Source: a virus. Taken from it: a stretch of DNA of 31,016 nt. Below are positions 20,081-28,648 of the stretch, piece by piece (positions within the stretch are counted from its first letter, which is position 1; each line of letters starts with the position of its first letter). The position numbers and the translations under genes were made by a program. The notes beneath the pieces were generated by a model. That model did not search any database. It was not told the DNA's origin and saw nothing but the letters and a program-made list of their open reading frames with translations. The stretch lies in IMG/VR virus record IMGVR_UViG_3300033153_004513, positions 1 through 31,016 of that record. One strand, written 5' to 3'.

Positions 20081-22156
20081 TTAGCTTATTTTTTCATCAA
20101 GCTCTTGAACCGCAACCGCCAGCATAGAAACCATAGCTCCTAAATCTCTGCCCTCGATTTCTTCGCCGTCAATTTTTTGCATTTTTCTTACAAAATCCGG
20201 TAGGGATTTATGGTCAATTTCCCCGTCTTTCCCTTTTATCTTTTTGATTTCTTCAAGAGCGTCACCTGTAAAAAATGGGGTTCGATCAACAAAATGTAAT
20301 GACGAAACCGTATCAACACAATAAAATAACGACCCGGACATTGTGATAAGATTTGTTCCTTCAGCCCATAATTCCAACATATCAGCATCAGCTCCAATTC
20401 TCACTTTCCCCGCCGCTGTGGTATCACCATCCATCATATAGATAAATGCGTTCGGGTCCGTGCTTTCAAATAGGGCAATAGCGTTGGCCCCGCCAGAGTT
20501 TACATCTAAAGCGTAACCGGGAACTCCCCCAATACCAAGCCTAGAATAAATTTCCACTTGGGAATTAGTGGTATCAGCAATAAGTACATCGCCGCCATCG
20601 GCATTTTGCCTAACCAGCAAGGCTTCGGTTGCGGTATTATCAATGATCAAATTGCCGTCAATTTGGTCGCCAGCGTTTTTCACATAATCATCCTCGACGT
20701 TGAATGTTCTGTTGGCCGCAATCGTTCCACCGCCAGAGAGTCCCGTTCCTGCGGTCAGAGTGACTGAGGTGTGGTCAATGTGTTCATTTCCTACAAAGCC
20801 TTGAAGGTTATCGTGTTGCATATCCCCTTCCAAGATCGCTCCGGTTTCAGCAAGAGTCTTTTTGACAAACGTATCATTTCCCGAAGCTACAAGAAAATCG
20901 TTGGCCGCATCTGCTAGTGTCTTCATAACAGCCCCAGCCGCCGCAACATTCGTGGTGTCAGTTATATCAGCCGTGGCTTCTATCCCGCCCAATTTTGCTA
21001 CCGCCGCATCGTCATAAGCGTTTGTGTCAGCTTCACCTTCGTAAGAGGCTTTGATCTCTGCCCCGGTTTGATCTGCGGTTGAACCATCTTCTACATTTAT
21101 ATCGCTCCGAACTTCCGCATAACTTCGGCCTTCTATTCCTACCGCTGTAAACTTTGCGTAGTCATTATTGGCGGCGTCGGCATCGTCCACTTGTAAAATT
21201 TTATCGTCGGCTATTCCAACATCAACCACAATCGCAATACTTATGCCGTTATTGAAAAAAGATAGTCCGACTGACGCCGTTCCCCACTTAGTAATATCGT
21301 TGGTATCATCCCACATCAACATTCTATCTGAGCCTGGGTCTGCCAAATTTTCAATCCCCAGGTGTGACAAGGCAAAACTTCGATTACCTGAAATATCGCC
21401 ACCACCAGATAATCCAGTCCCAGCGGATAAGGTAACTGAGGTGTGGTCGATATGTTTGTTGCCAACAAAGCCTTGAAGGTTATCGTGCTGTAAATCGCCT
21501 TCAAGAATCGCTCCTGTTTCTGCTAAAGTTTTCTTTATATAGGTGTTCGCTCCCGAAGCGATTATAAAATCATTTGCCGCCCCAGCCAGTGAATGTAAAA
21601 TATAATTTTCGTCCAATGCTCCATCGGGAATACCAGTAAAGTTTGAGCCATCAAAAGTGGGACTGGCTCCACTTACAACCGTCTGGTCAATGTACGAATG
21701 GTCGGCCCCGGTGCCAAGACCCTGAATATTCCCATGATCTATATCAGCTTCAAGAATTGCCCCCACTTCGGCAAGTGTTTTCTTGACAAAAACATCGTCG
21801 CCAGAGGCCACCAAAAAATCATGTTCCGCATCTGCAAGCGAATGGAGAATATAAGCCGCTCCGGAATGAGAGTGAAGGGCAGTTTCACTTCCGTCGGACA
21901 GCTCTTCAAGCTCTGACCCTGTGATATCTGTATTTCCATCATTTGCCGATATCACCGCATAATCCGCTCCGACCTGAACCACTTCCCAGCCGTCGTCGTT
22001 GTCGTTTCTTATCTTGCTAACCCACGACCCACCGCCGCCGCTTGTATCAATCCAGATCATTCCTCTGCCAACAGCACCAGGGTCTCCGGCTTGAACAAAT
22101 CCCGGGAGATGTAGCTGTTCATCTGTCAATGTAGCGTGTTCAATTTCAGGTGTCAT
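20081..22156 (-). CDS. Repeat-containing tail fibre
   Basis: A 691-residue fibre. The N-terminus (MTPEIEHATLTDEQLHLPG) looks like an attachment segment, followed by GMIWIDTSGGGG. Three repeats follow: LHSLADAEHDFLVASG..., LHSLAGAANDFIIASG..., MKTLADAANDFLVASG..., each running into KKTLAE(V/T)GAILE. Two of them continue through HDNLQGFVGN(K/E)H and AGTGLSGGG. A beta-rich, Gly/Asp section lies downstream (DNTATEALLVRQ, YALDVNSGGANAI). The last 70 residues include DALEEIKKIKGKDGE and a helix that may aid trimerisation. It shares an ATGA overlap with the upstream gene. Host-range role inferred. Confidence 0.8.
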   Translation of the reverse strand: MTPEIEHATLTDEQLHLPGFVQAGDPGAVGRGMIWIDTSGGGGSWVSKIRNDNDDGWEVVQVGADYAVISANDGNTDITGSELEELSDGSETALHSHSGAAYILHSLADAEHDFLVASGDDVFVKKTLAEVGAILEADIDHGNIQGLGTGADHSYIDQTVVSGASPTFDGSNFTGIPDGALDENYILHSLAGAANDFIIASGANTYIKKTLAETGAILEGDLQHDNLQGFVGNKHIDHTSVTLSAGTGLSGGGDISGNRSFALSHLGIENLADPGSDRMLMWDDTNDITKWGTASVGLSFFNNGISIAIVVDVGIADDKILQVDDADAANNDYAKFTAVGIEGRSYAEVRSDINVEDGSTADQTGAEIKASYEGEADTNAYDDAAVAKLGGIEATADITDTTNVAAAGAVMKTLADAANDFLVASGNDTFVKKTLAETGAILEGDMQHDNLQGFVGNEHIDHTSVTLTAGTGLSGGGTIAANRTFNVEDDYVKNAGDQIDGNLIIDNTATEALLVRQNADGGDVLIADTTNSQVEIYSRLGIGGVPGYALDVNSGGANAIALFESTDPNAFIYMMDGDTTAAGKVRIGADADMLELWAEGTNLITMSGSLFYCVDTVSSLHFVDRTPFFTGDALEEIKKIKGKDGEIDHKSLPDFVRKMQKIDGEEIEGRDLGAMVSMLAVAVQELDEKIS
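20764..21846. repeat. Internal fibre repeats
   Basis: Plus-strand copies at about 20764-20927, 21437-21599 and (shorter) 21719-21846 share long runs such as GTCAATGTG/GTCGATATG, TTGAAGGTTATCGTG and AAGAATCGC or AAGATCGC. They encode the KKTLAE(V/T)GAILE block. They could recombine to change fibre length. Confidence 0.75.
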
Positions 22157-22521
22157 GTATTTTCAGGTTCCCGAGCAATAAAGTTTACAGTCAATCCGGT
22201 GAAATAATTTTTGACGCCTTTCTTTTTTCGCATCTTGTCACCGACGTTCGAAAAGTAGGCCACGAATTCATAATCCCCGGCTTCATCCGGAACTATGACG
22301 GTATGAAATTCATTCGCTTCGGTCAATTTCAGCCAGAGTCGTTCGTATTCGTCGGTGTCGGTAATGGTTCCAAGTTTCAGTCGATAATTGAAAAACACAC
22401 CGATCAATTCCCTGTGAAGTTTTCCATCATTGGTTCGTTCGGCGAACTTATCCAAAAAATCAGCTCTTCGATCTATGCCAATCACTGGGATATCATAAGA
22501 GTTTCCGTCGATTCTTATCAT
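22153..22521 (-). CDS. Small distal-tail-like protein
   Basis: A 122-residue protein of the same family as the product at 19140-19619 (see there), without the N-terminal extension. It starts MIRIDGNSYDIPVIGIDRR. Its ATG is part of an ATGA overlap with the tape measure stop. In related phages a protein of this type directly follows the tape measure. Inferred role: distal tail or tail-tip component. Confidence 0.7.
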   Translation of the reverse strand: MIRIDGNSYDIPVIGIDRRADFLDKFAERTNDGKLHRELIGVFFNYRLKLGTITDTDEYERLWLKLTEANEFHTVIVPDEAGDYEFVAYFSNVGDKMRKKKGVKNYFTGLTVNFIAREPENT

Positions 22522-24029
22522 AACGTGCCTCTTTGAATCATGCTCTCACCTATTCGGACGTTTTCCTTCTCAATGTAGGGATTCAGAGTCCGAACCAGTT
22601 CACCCATAGAGCCTCCAAAATTGAAGGTGAAATCACCTTGGATTTGACCAAGTTCATCCTGAATGATTTCCCGGAGCAAACTTTCCGGAGCTTCAATATT
22701 TGTACCAGATCGTTGATCTCCCAAAATAGCGGCGAATGGAGCGTTCGGTGGAATCACAGCTCCAGCGGCCAGAAGCGGAATCGTCGGAGCGGTAAGTTCT
22801 GTGATATTTATCCCGAATGACTTTCCGCCCAAGCCTCCCGGAAACCAGTCCGGGAAACTCACGCTCAATTTATTCAAAGCTCGAATTGCTACATTGATTC
22901 CAGCTACAAGTCCAGCGATCATGCCATTCAAAAAACCAATAATCGAATTTATAATTCCCTTGACAAATTCCTTGATTCCCTCAAAAGCTATTTCCCACTT
23001 TTCTTTTATCGTTTCAGCTATTTCGGCGAACTTATCTCTTATCGGCCAGATAACATTGAGCAATAACCAATAATAAGCAATCGCCGCCAGTTGTTTTATT
23101 GAAGTCCAAATTCTAGCCCATTCGGCTTTCAACCCCTCTCCCAACCGCTTGAAAAACGGTCCAGCCTTCGCCCAAGTTTCTTTTATCCAAGCCCAAAGTC
23201 TCACGAATAGACTGGCTAACCAGAAAAAGGGAATGGCTAAATCCCACAGCCAATCCCAGATTGTTACTGTCCAAAAATCTTTCCACGATTGAGCGAAAGC
23301 TGGCTTTACCACGTTATCCCAGAACTCTACAATTTTCAACCATACGTTTTCCGCAAAACCTTCGGGAACTTCAACTCTGTCTAAAACAACTTTGCCACCA
23401 AGTAGGCCACCACCCCCAGGTCCCGGTTCTTGAGCTTGAGGTAAAACATTCAATTGGTCAAAAGCGGCCAGAGCACCTTCGGCCGCTCCCTTGATTCTCT
23501 CCGCATTATCAGCCATCGTTCCGGTTCCTTTTGCACCTTCATCGGCCGCTCCGGAAACGTATTGCATAACATGTGTTGCACCGGTCAGGGAAGCGATAAA
23601 CATCGAAACGAAATTTATCATTTGGATTAGGTATCCAATAATTTTTAGAATAACCGGGGCCAGAGCACTAAGCAAAGTCGCACCCATCGCTTGAATAGAG
23701 CCCTTGACCGCTTCGAAGCCAGATTTCAAAGCGACTACCTCTTGTCTCATAGCCGAAGTTGGAGCTAATGAGCTATACAATGAACTAGTCAGTCGTTCAG
23801 CCCATTTTACAAACATACCTAAAAGTCCGACAATGCCGATAATGGACGCCCCGATCATGGCGAAAATAAAGACTATGGCCAACACCGACTTACCAACAAT
23901 TTTCAATCCTGTTGAAATTCCCTTCATAACTTTTTTCAAGGAAGTTCCAATTTTGGCCGCATCTTTATTAAATCCAGCGGTGTCAATTTTGGTATCGATA
24001 TTTATTGAGCCATCGTATTGAGTAACCAT
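22518..24029 (-). CDS. Tape measure protein (short)
   Basis: A 503-residue protein: an N-terminal coiled start (KIDTAGFNKDAAKIGTSLKK), two hydrophobic helices (about 40-75), a second hydrophobic cluster near 130-150, a helical Trp-rich middle (EFWDNVVKPAFAQSW, WDWLWDLAIPFFW), another hydrophobic region (IINSIIGFLNGMIAGLVAG) and a Gly/Pro-rich end. The position after the chaperones fits. Since length sets tail length, 503 residues suggests a short tail of roughly 70-80 nm if the usual 0.15 nm per residue holds. Confidence 0.85.
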   Translation of the reverse strand: MVTQYDGSINIDTKIDTAGFNKDAAKIGTSLKKVMKGISTGLKIVGKSVLAIVFIFAMIGASIIGIVGLLGMFVKWAERLTSSLYSSLAPTSAMRQEVVALKSGFEAVKGSIQAMGATLLSALAPVILKIIGYLIQMINFVSMFIASLTGATHVMQYVSGAADEGAKGTGTMADNAERIKGAAEGALAAFDQLNVLPQAQEPGPGGGGLLGGKVVLDRVEVPEGFAENVWLKIVEFWDNVVKPAFAQSWKDFWTVTIWDWLWDLAIPFFWLASLFVRLWAWIKETWAKAGPFFKRLGEGLKAEWARIWTSIKQLAAIAYYWLLLNVIWPIRDKFAEIAETIKEKWEIAFEGIKEFVKGIINSIIGFLNGMIAGLVAGINVAIRALNKLSVSFPDWFPGGLGGKSFGINITELTAPTIPLLAAGAVIPPNAPFAAILGDQRSGTNIEAPESLLREIIQDELGQIQGDFTFNFGGSMGELVRTLNPYIEKENVRIGESMIQRGTL

Positions 24030-24032
24030 TAT

Positions 24033-24602
24033 TTATCCTTTCCCAAGAGCATCATAAAACATTTTATCAGCTTCCAATTCCTCAATTGTTTTTATCCAAA
24101 GATCAGGAAGTTCGAACACTTCACCAAGATCTAAGGCTATTCGGCGCTCTTCTATTGTGGCAGTTCCGTCCTTTACTCGTTTTCTAAGACCGACCAAATT
24201 TGAAAAGGTTGTGTCCGGACTCAAGTCTATGAATAAAGCCAGAAACGTCCACCAATGAAGATTTTCGGTTCGAATGTCCATGTGATAAGTCTGCCGAAAT
24301 CCTGCAAAGATCAAACGAGCATCTTTTTGAAATGAAAAAACTCTTACGTTCGAACTGGTCAAATCTCTTTCAATTCCACCGTCCAGAAAAGCGATTCCTT
24401 TTTCAATTGCAATTTTGGTATTGTCCGGAATCGATTGATAAAGATTGTGAATCAGAACTATTGATTTTTCAGTCAGTGTTAGTTCTAAATCTTCAAAGGC
24501 CAGAATAATACGGAGACACGTTTCGAATTCCCAATTTATCTCGTATTCCTGACCTTCAATTTCAATCGTTGTGGGTGGAGCATCCACAAGTATATTGTCC
24601 AT
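24033..24602 (-). CDS. Gp15-family tail assembly protein
   Basis: A 189-residue protein. EIEGQEYEINWEFETCLRIILAFED, then GIAFLDGG, FSFQKDARLIFAGFRQTYHMDI, LHWWTFLALFIDLSPDT and LRKRVKDGTATIEERR match the bacteriophage Gp15 family that sits before the tape measure in Firmicutes phages. It probably acts as a tail assembly chaperone. AAAAGGAG lies ahead of the ATG. Confidence 0.85.
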   Translation of the reverse strand: MDNILVDAPPTTIEIEGQEYEINWEFETCLRIILAFEDLELTLTEKSIVLIHNLYQSIPDNTKIAIEKGIAFLDGGIERDLTSSNVRVFSFQKDARLIFAGFRQTYHMDIRTENLHWWTFLALFIDLSPDTTFSNLVGLRKRVKDGTATIEERRIALDLGEVFELPDLWIKTIEELEADKMFYDALGKG

Positions 24603-24619
24603 CGGTCTCCTTTTCTTGG

Positions 24620-24634
24620 TTCACGCTCTGAACG
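24620..24634. repeat. 15-base repeat TTCACGCTCTGAACG, copy 2
   Basis: Identical to 13671-13685. It lies in the 106-base gap between the two chaperone genes, where GTTCA/TGAAC arms could make a 5-base stem. Confidence 0.5.
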
Positions 24635-24708
24635 CAATCAGAATGAACGAAAAGCCGATTTCTGAGTAAACACACGCCTATCGAATAAACGCACCTCCTG
24701 GGCGATAT

Positions 24709-25149
24709 TTACTGCTTTGCCTTTGACTTCGCTGGCGTGGTGTATTTTTTCACCTTTTCAGCCCGAGCCTTAAGAATAAAAGGCTTCATCCCGTCGAAAA
24801 ATTGCGGAACCATTTCCAAGTTTCGATTGTCTTCAAAAACTATTTTTGAGGTGCCGGCTCCAAAGAGCTCATCAATTTTTTCGAAAAGATAATCACACAT
24901 TTCATCCATCAAGTCAAAGCTATCCGGGAGATTATCTGGCAGTCCGAATTTATCCTCTTTCTCGGCCTCTTTCAGTTCGATAAGTCGCTTTTGAAATTCA
25001 ATATTCTTTTGATCAAACTCTCTCAGAAGAGCATAGAATTTTTTAGCAAAGAGAAGATCGGACGGATTGAATTCAACAACCCGGTTTGGGTCGTCGTTTA
25101 TCAATATCCTCTTTTGTCCGGCATCAACCCGGATAGAATCAGCTTTCAT
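24709..25149 (-). CDS. Tail assembly chaperone-like protein
   Basis: A 146-residue protein with acidic and charged helices (PSDLLFAKKFYALLREFDQ, FQKRLIELKEAEKED) and a basic disordered tail (KKYTTPAKSKAKQ). The place between the tail tube and Gp15 fits the first tail chaperone (a DUF6673-like protein). No typical slippery heptamer is seen, and the next gene does not overlap, so a classic G/GT frameshift is not evident. Confidence 0.65.
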   Translation of the reverse strand: MKADSIRVDAGQKRILINDDPNRVVEFNPSDLLFAKKFYALLREFDQKNIEFQKRLIELKEAEKEDKFGLPDNLPDSFDLMDEMCDYLFEKIDELFGAGTSKIVFEDNRNLEMVPQFFDGMKPFILKARAEKVKKYTTPAKSKAKQ

Positions 25150-25163
25150 CTAAAACTGCTCCT

Positions 25164-25643
25164 TTACGTAAAGGCTTTGGTTGAGGCGTTGAAGGTTCCA
25201 GTCACCGGGTCGTCAATGAAGTTGATAGTGAAATTGATCTTCGTCGCTTCACCACCAGGGCCGCCGAAGCTGTCAATTTGAATCGATGCCTGCCGTTGTT
25301 CAGCGGGATAAGCGGTCGGCCCGCCTGACTCATACATCCAGACATTCACGATGGTTGTTTCAGCATCACCCAAAACAGCTTGAGCTTTCCGAAGCCCGTC
25401 GATAAATTCGAACACGGAATCTCCTGCCTTACACGTCATTTCAACGGGCATGGTCGGAGCATAGCTTTCCACGCTGGTATGTCCAGAATCTTCGGAGATG
25501 TAAATTTCTTCCAGAGTCTTCGGGTTATAGTCTATCTGACCAGAAACGACTCCATCACCAAGTAATTCGTAATCTTCGTTATCTGGGTCGATATCGATAA
25601 AAGTCCGAACCAGACTTCTTTTGATTTTTCCTGATACTGCCAT
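25164..25643 (-). CDS. Major tail tube protein
   Basis: A 159-residue beta-rich protein: SGKIKRSLVRTFID, YELLGDGVVSGQIDYNPKT, SYAPTMPVEMTCKAGDSVFEFIDG, RQASIQIDSFGG, INFTINFIDDPVTGTFN. The size, the PVTGTF ending and the position between the minor capsid proteins and the chaperones fit the tail tube. AAAGGAG precedes the ATG. Confidence 0.8.
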   Translation of the reverse strand: MAVSGKIKRSLVRTFIDIDPDNEDYELLGDGVVSGQIDYNPKTLEEIYISEDSGHTSVESYAPTMPVEMTCKAGDSVFEFIDGLRKAQAVLGDAETTIVNVWMYESGGPTAYPAEQRQASIQIDSFGGPGGEATKINFTINFIDDPVTGTFNASTKAFT

Positions 25644-25655
25644 TATTTACTCCTT

Positions 25656-26078
25656 TCAGCTAGTTTGGTCGTATTCAAGCCTGCATTGAATTTGATAAAC
25701 CCCAGTCTGGGAATCGCCCTGTGTAAACAGGAACCCATTTCCAAGAGCCTCGATCTTGAACGGCGTCTGACCAGGATCCATTTCTGGTAAAATGTCAGCT
25801 TCGTTTTGAGTTCGAAGCCATTCAGCGAAAGACTCATAAAATTCTTGAGTCGCCGCCCGCCCCAATTGATCCACGGTGCACTCCATACTCTGAAAAGCAA
25901 ACGGAAATTCCCGGGACGTGTGATCGTTGAGATATGTTTCCACAATTCGAGCTCCAACCAATGGCACTATTGAATACTCAACTGGAGTTTCACCCAGATA
26001 ATTCACCCACACGGGAGCGTTCTTTTTGAGCTTGGAGTAGGTTTTGATATAGACTTGAATTGCTGATAAAACTGACAT
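25656..26078 (-). CDS. Minor capsid / tail terminator-like protein
   Basis: A 140-residue protein: MSVLSAIQVYIKTYSKL, then NYLGETPVEYSIVPL and REFPFAFQSMECTVDQLGR. This fits the minor capsid protein family placed just before the tail tube in Firmicutes phages, which probably acts as a tail terminator. AAGGAAAA precedes the ATG. Confidence 0.75.
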   Translation of the reverse strand: MSVLSAIQVYIKTYSKLKKNAPVWVNYLGETPVEYSIVPLVGARIVETYLNDHTSREFPFAFQSMECTVDQLGRAATQEFYESFAEWLRTQNEADILPEMDPGQTPFKIEALGNGFLFTQGDSQTGVYQIQCRLEYDQTS

Positions 26079-26531
26079 CTATTGTTTTCCTTGTCGAACG
26101 ATTTTTTTCGCTCCCTTGAGGATTCCTCCTTTGAAAATCTGCTTCATTCGTTCAAACCAGAATGAGCCACGGAGCGGTCCGGTCTTACTGATTGTGATTC
26201 TATTGGTCATGTAGTATTGAGCGGCGGCATAAGGAGCAATCCAACTCACGATGCCGGAGCCAACTTCGGTTCCTAGAATTCCGGACTTGATAAGCATCCC
26301 GGTCAGCATTGGAATAAACGGGTCGCACAATCTCAAGACCTCGTTATCCACGAACCATTGAGCGGCGTGAAAAGCTCCTTGCCAACTTTGAGCTCCACCA
26401 AACCCAGCTCCCGGGCCGCCTCTTTTTACACCTGTAAAGCTGTCAGTGTAAAAAATCAGTTCAGCTTTGATTGTCTCGTTATCGACAAGAATCAGACCTC
26501 TAGGAGTCTGAATAACTGGATACTCAGGCAT
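26079..26531 (-). CDS. Minor capsid protein 2-like (head-tail)
   Basis: A 150-residue protein with WFVDNEVLRLCDPFIPMLTGMLIKSG, IAPYAAAQYYM and FWFERMKQIFKGGILKGA. It matches the second of the serial minor capsid families; its YA..YYm...rgSFWFERmk block is typical. The TAATG start overlaps the preceding stop. Confidence 0.8.
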   Translation of the reverse strand: MPEYPVIQTPRGLILVDNETIKAELIFYTDSFTGVKRGGPGAGFGGAQSWQGAFHAAQWFVDNEVLRLCDPFIPMLTGMLIKSGILGTEVGSGIVSWIAPYAAAQYYMTNRITISKTGPLRGSFWFERMKQIFKGGILKGAKKIVRQGKQ

Positions 26532-26887
26532 TAGCTTCCCTCAACCTGCCAGTGGTGCATGATTGACGAACCCCAATCTCTTGGATCAACAGATTTGACT
26601 ACCATCGATTCTGGATAGTGTTTCACCAGGTCTCCGGCTGTCAAATCTCCTTCTATGCTCACCTGCACCGTTCCCTTGACTAGAATATCCCCAATTGCTG
26701 GAGCCTCGTCTGCTTGCGAGAAGGGAATGTAAACCACGGTGTTGTTAGCTCGAAGTAGCCCAGCTTGAGTCACGGCCACTTTCGTTTTTTTCATCCAGAA
26801 AGCCTTGTCGATCAAAATTCGAGTCCAGATTTCTTCGTGATTCGAAACTGTTTTTTTGAACCTAGTCAAAGCTGTATTTGTTTTCAT
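26531..26887 (-). CDS. Minor capsid protein 1-like (head closure)
   Basis: A 118-residue protein: TRILIDKAFWMKKTKVAVTQ, ANNTVVYIPFSQAD, DILVKGTV and VKSVDPRDWGSSIMHHWQVEG. The DPRDWGS...HHW(Q/E)V ending is a clear mark of the first minor capsid family. The ATG at 26887 has GGAATGA just upstream. Confidence 0.8.
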   Translation of the reverse strand: MKTNTALTRFKKTVSNHEEIWTRILIDKAFWMKKTKVAVTQAGLLRANNTVVYIPFSQADEAPAIGDILVKGTVQVSIEGDLTAGDLVKHYPESMVVKSVDPRDWGSSIMHHWQVEGS

Positions 26888-26890
26888 CAA

Positions 26891-27310
26891 TCATTCCAGA
26901 TCGTCAATACTTCCACCCATTTCTCCGGTGTAGTGACCAGGATACATGAGATAAGTCGATTCCAACCAGAGCCGAGCGGCTTCCCGAAGCTTTGCCAAGA
27001 GCGTTCGTTTTGAATCTGGGTTCTCGGCATAAGACACGGAATGACCGCCGACGCTTTCTGATGTGATGGCTTTTCCAGATTCGCCAGTTGATTGATTATA
27101 GAGTTCATCCACAACCGCACAAGTGGCGTTTTTGATTGCAATCACCTCGTCTTCGTCTTCGTCGGCTTCTAAGATGTCTTCCACTCGATTGAAAGTCAAT
27201 CGATCAATCCATTTAGCGGCTCTAAGTTCAAGAGCGTCGAAATCAGTGGAGGCCACCAAACTGCCTTTATAGGTGTCTTCATAAAAACTGAAATTCACAT
27301 AAACTGTCAT
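26891..27310 (-). CDS. Head-tail connector (gp6-like)
   Basis: A 139-residue helical protein: EDTYKGSLVASTDFDALELRAAKWID, KNATCAVVDELYNQ, ITSESVGGHSVSYA and LREAARLWLESTYLMYPG. The SE(s)VGghSVSYa motif is typical of phage head-tail connectors. GGAGG precedes the ATG. Confidence 0.8.
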   Translation of the reverse strand: MTVYVNFSFYEDTYKGSLVASTDFDALELRAAKWIDRLTFNRVEDILEADEDEDEVIAIKNATCAVVDELYNQSTGESGKAITSESVGGHSVSYAENPDSKRTLLAKLREAARLWLESTYLMYPGHYTGEMGGSIDDLE

Positions 27311-27336
27311 TCAGTAGCCTCCATAGAATTTTGCGA

Positions 27337-28263
27337 TTATGCGGCGGTCGGGAACGGATCTGCATTGACTGTTCCTGCGGCTGTTTTGTTTCCAGCCATG
27401 AATTGATCACCGCCAGCGTGTTCAATTGGAGTGGCCGAAGCCGGAACAGAAACAAAGTTTTCCCGGACTAGAACTGAACCAGTGTTATTCACATCGATTC
27501 CCTTACAACTAGAACCATTGTAAAGAATGACATCGTTCCGACGAATTACGGAACCATAAGCCACAAGACTACCAGCGGCCGCAACCCTGATTCCATTTAC
27601 ATTCGAAACGCCAGAAGATACAAGATTGTCCTCAATGCCACCCCAGATGAAATACTTTTCGTCGCCACCAGATACAAATATTCCATCCTCAGTGAATCGG
27701 GTCAAGACACACTTTCGAATCCATGAACCTTTCATTGAGGCCATTTGGATTGCGATTGTCATATTGGTATCATCACCTTCGATAACAATATTTTCGAGAA
27801 GGTTGTTATCCCCACCCGCACAATACAGAGCCGGGTAAGCTCCGACTTGATGAATGTGGATATTTTTGATCGTGATTGCTGAACCGGAAAAAGCCATTAC
27901 TGAGGGAGCGGCTACAATTGCCCCATCATAGTTCACGCTGACACCATAATCTTTTCCAGGAACATGAACTCCGCCACCGATCAATTCAATTCCATAGCCA
28001 GAGAACAAAACCTGCTCATTGTACTGACCTTGACGAATTGCAACCTTCGCTAGATGATTTTTTGCATCGGCAATCGTTACACCATCATCTTCGAACCTTA
28101 TCTTATTCAATGCCGCTTGAATAGTTGCGAACGGTCTATCCCAGCTTTCCCCAGCTCCTGAGAAATTATCGTCGCCATCAACACTACAAGCTCGAACGAT
28201 TTCTCCCGGGGGATACATTTGATCAATTTTTTCGATATCTAAAGCCCAATCAAGTCCACCCAT
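27337..28263 (-). CDS. Right-handed beta-helix protein in head module
   Basis: A 308-residue protein starting with a short helix and DGDDNFSGAGESWDRPFATIQAALN, the opening of many beta-helix (pectate-lyase-like) repeats. Successive turns follow: SAITIKNIHIHQ, GGDNNLLENIVIEG, SWIRKCVLTRF, DGIFVSGG, SVIRRNDVILYNGSS, GSVLVRENFVSV. It has no obvious active-site set. Such folds usually occur in tailspikes, but this gene lies between the major capsid block and the connector. It may be a head decoration or neck fibre. TAATG overlap with the next-upstream gene. Confidence 0.75.
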   Translation of the reverse strand: MGGLDWALDIEKIDQMYPPGEIVRACSVDGDDNFSGAGESWDRPFATIQAALNKIRFEDDGVTIADAKNHLAKVAIRQGQYNEQVLFSGYGIELIGGGVHVPGKDYGVSVNYDGAIVAAPSVMAFSGSAITIKNIHIHQVGAYPALYCAGGDNNLLENIVIEGDDTNMTIAIQMASMKGSWIRKCVLTRFTEDGIFVSGGDEKYFIWGGIEDNLVSSGVSNVNGIRVAAAGSLVAYGSVIRRNDVILYNGSSCKGIDVNNTGSVLVRENFVSVPASATPIEHAGGDQFMAGNKTAAGTVNADPFPTAA

Positions 28264-28589
28264 TATTCACCTTCCTTTTCTGAGGCAAGAGGGAAGGACT
28301 CTCGAATACTGTTGAGGGTACCCTTTCCAATTCCCTTGACTGCCAAAATATCGGCATCGGGAATTTCAGAAAGTTCTTCCGGGATTTCCAGCCCAAGAGA
28401 TTCAACCGCCAGCCCTATTCCAGCTGGAAGCTTTACTGCCGAAGGTTGATCAACCGGAGATGAAATTTCCTCCTTGTCTTTCGCCTTCGGCTTTACGCCT
28501 TTGACCTTGACGTATCCGAGTTTCATCATTCTGTCGATCTCAGTCGGAGATTCGACACTGATTCGAATCCCAGAATTTTCAAGTAACAT
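28263..28589 (-). CDS. Small head protein with C-terminal HhH
   Basis: A 108-residue protein: a short beta N-terminus (LENSGIRISVESPTEIDRMM), a Lys/Pro-rich linker (about 33-55), and a helix-hairpin-helix-like end with IPDADILAVKGIGKGTLNSI. The GIGKGT turn is typical of DNA-binding HhH units. In other phages a small protein of this kind follows the coat gene. It may contact packaged DNA at the capsid or connector. AAGGAG precedes the ATG. Confidence 0.65.
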   Translation of the reverse strand: MLLENSGIRISVESPTEIDRMMKLGYVKVKGVKPKAKDKEEISSPVDQPSAVKLPAGIGLAVESLGLEIPEELSEIPDADILAVKGIGKGTLNSIRESFPLASEKEGE

Positions 28590-28607
28590 GATTATTCTCC
28601 TTATTCA

Positions 28608-28629
28608 AATCGTTCCCCCTAGAACGATT
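28608..28629 (-). terminator. Hairpin below the major capsid gene
   Basis: An 8-base perfect stem (AATCGTTC/GAACGATT) with a 6-base loop lies 20 bases after the coat protein stop. The minus strand continues TTGAATAA without a long U-run, so it is more likely a partial terminator or an mRNA 3'-protecting hairpin that keeps coat mRNA abundant. Confidence 0.5.
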
Positions 28630-28648
28630 GATTTTTAGCCCCTAAGAA

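Noticed and set aside
24640-24730. Programmed -1 frameshift in the tail chaperone pair
   Set aside because: The -1 frame extends only about 25 codons, there is no typical XXXYYYZ slippery site, and it does not reach the Gp15 frame.
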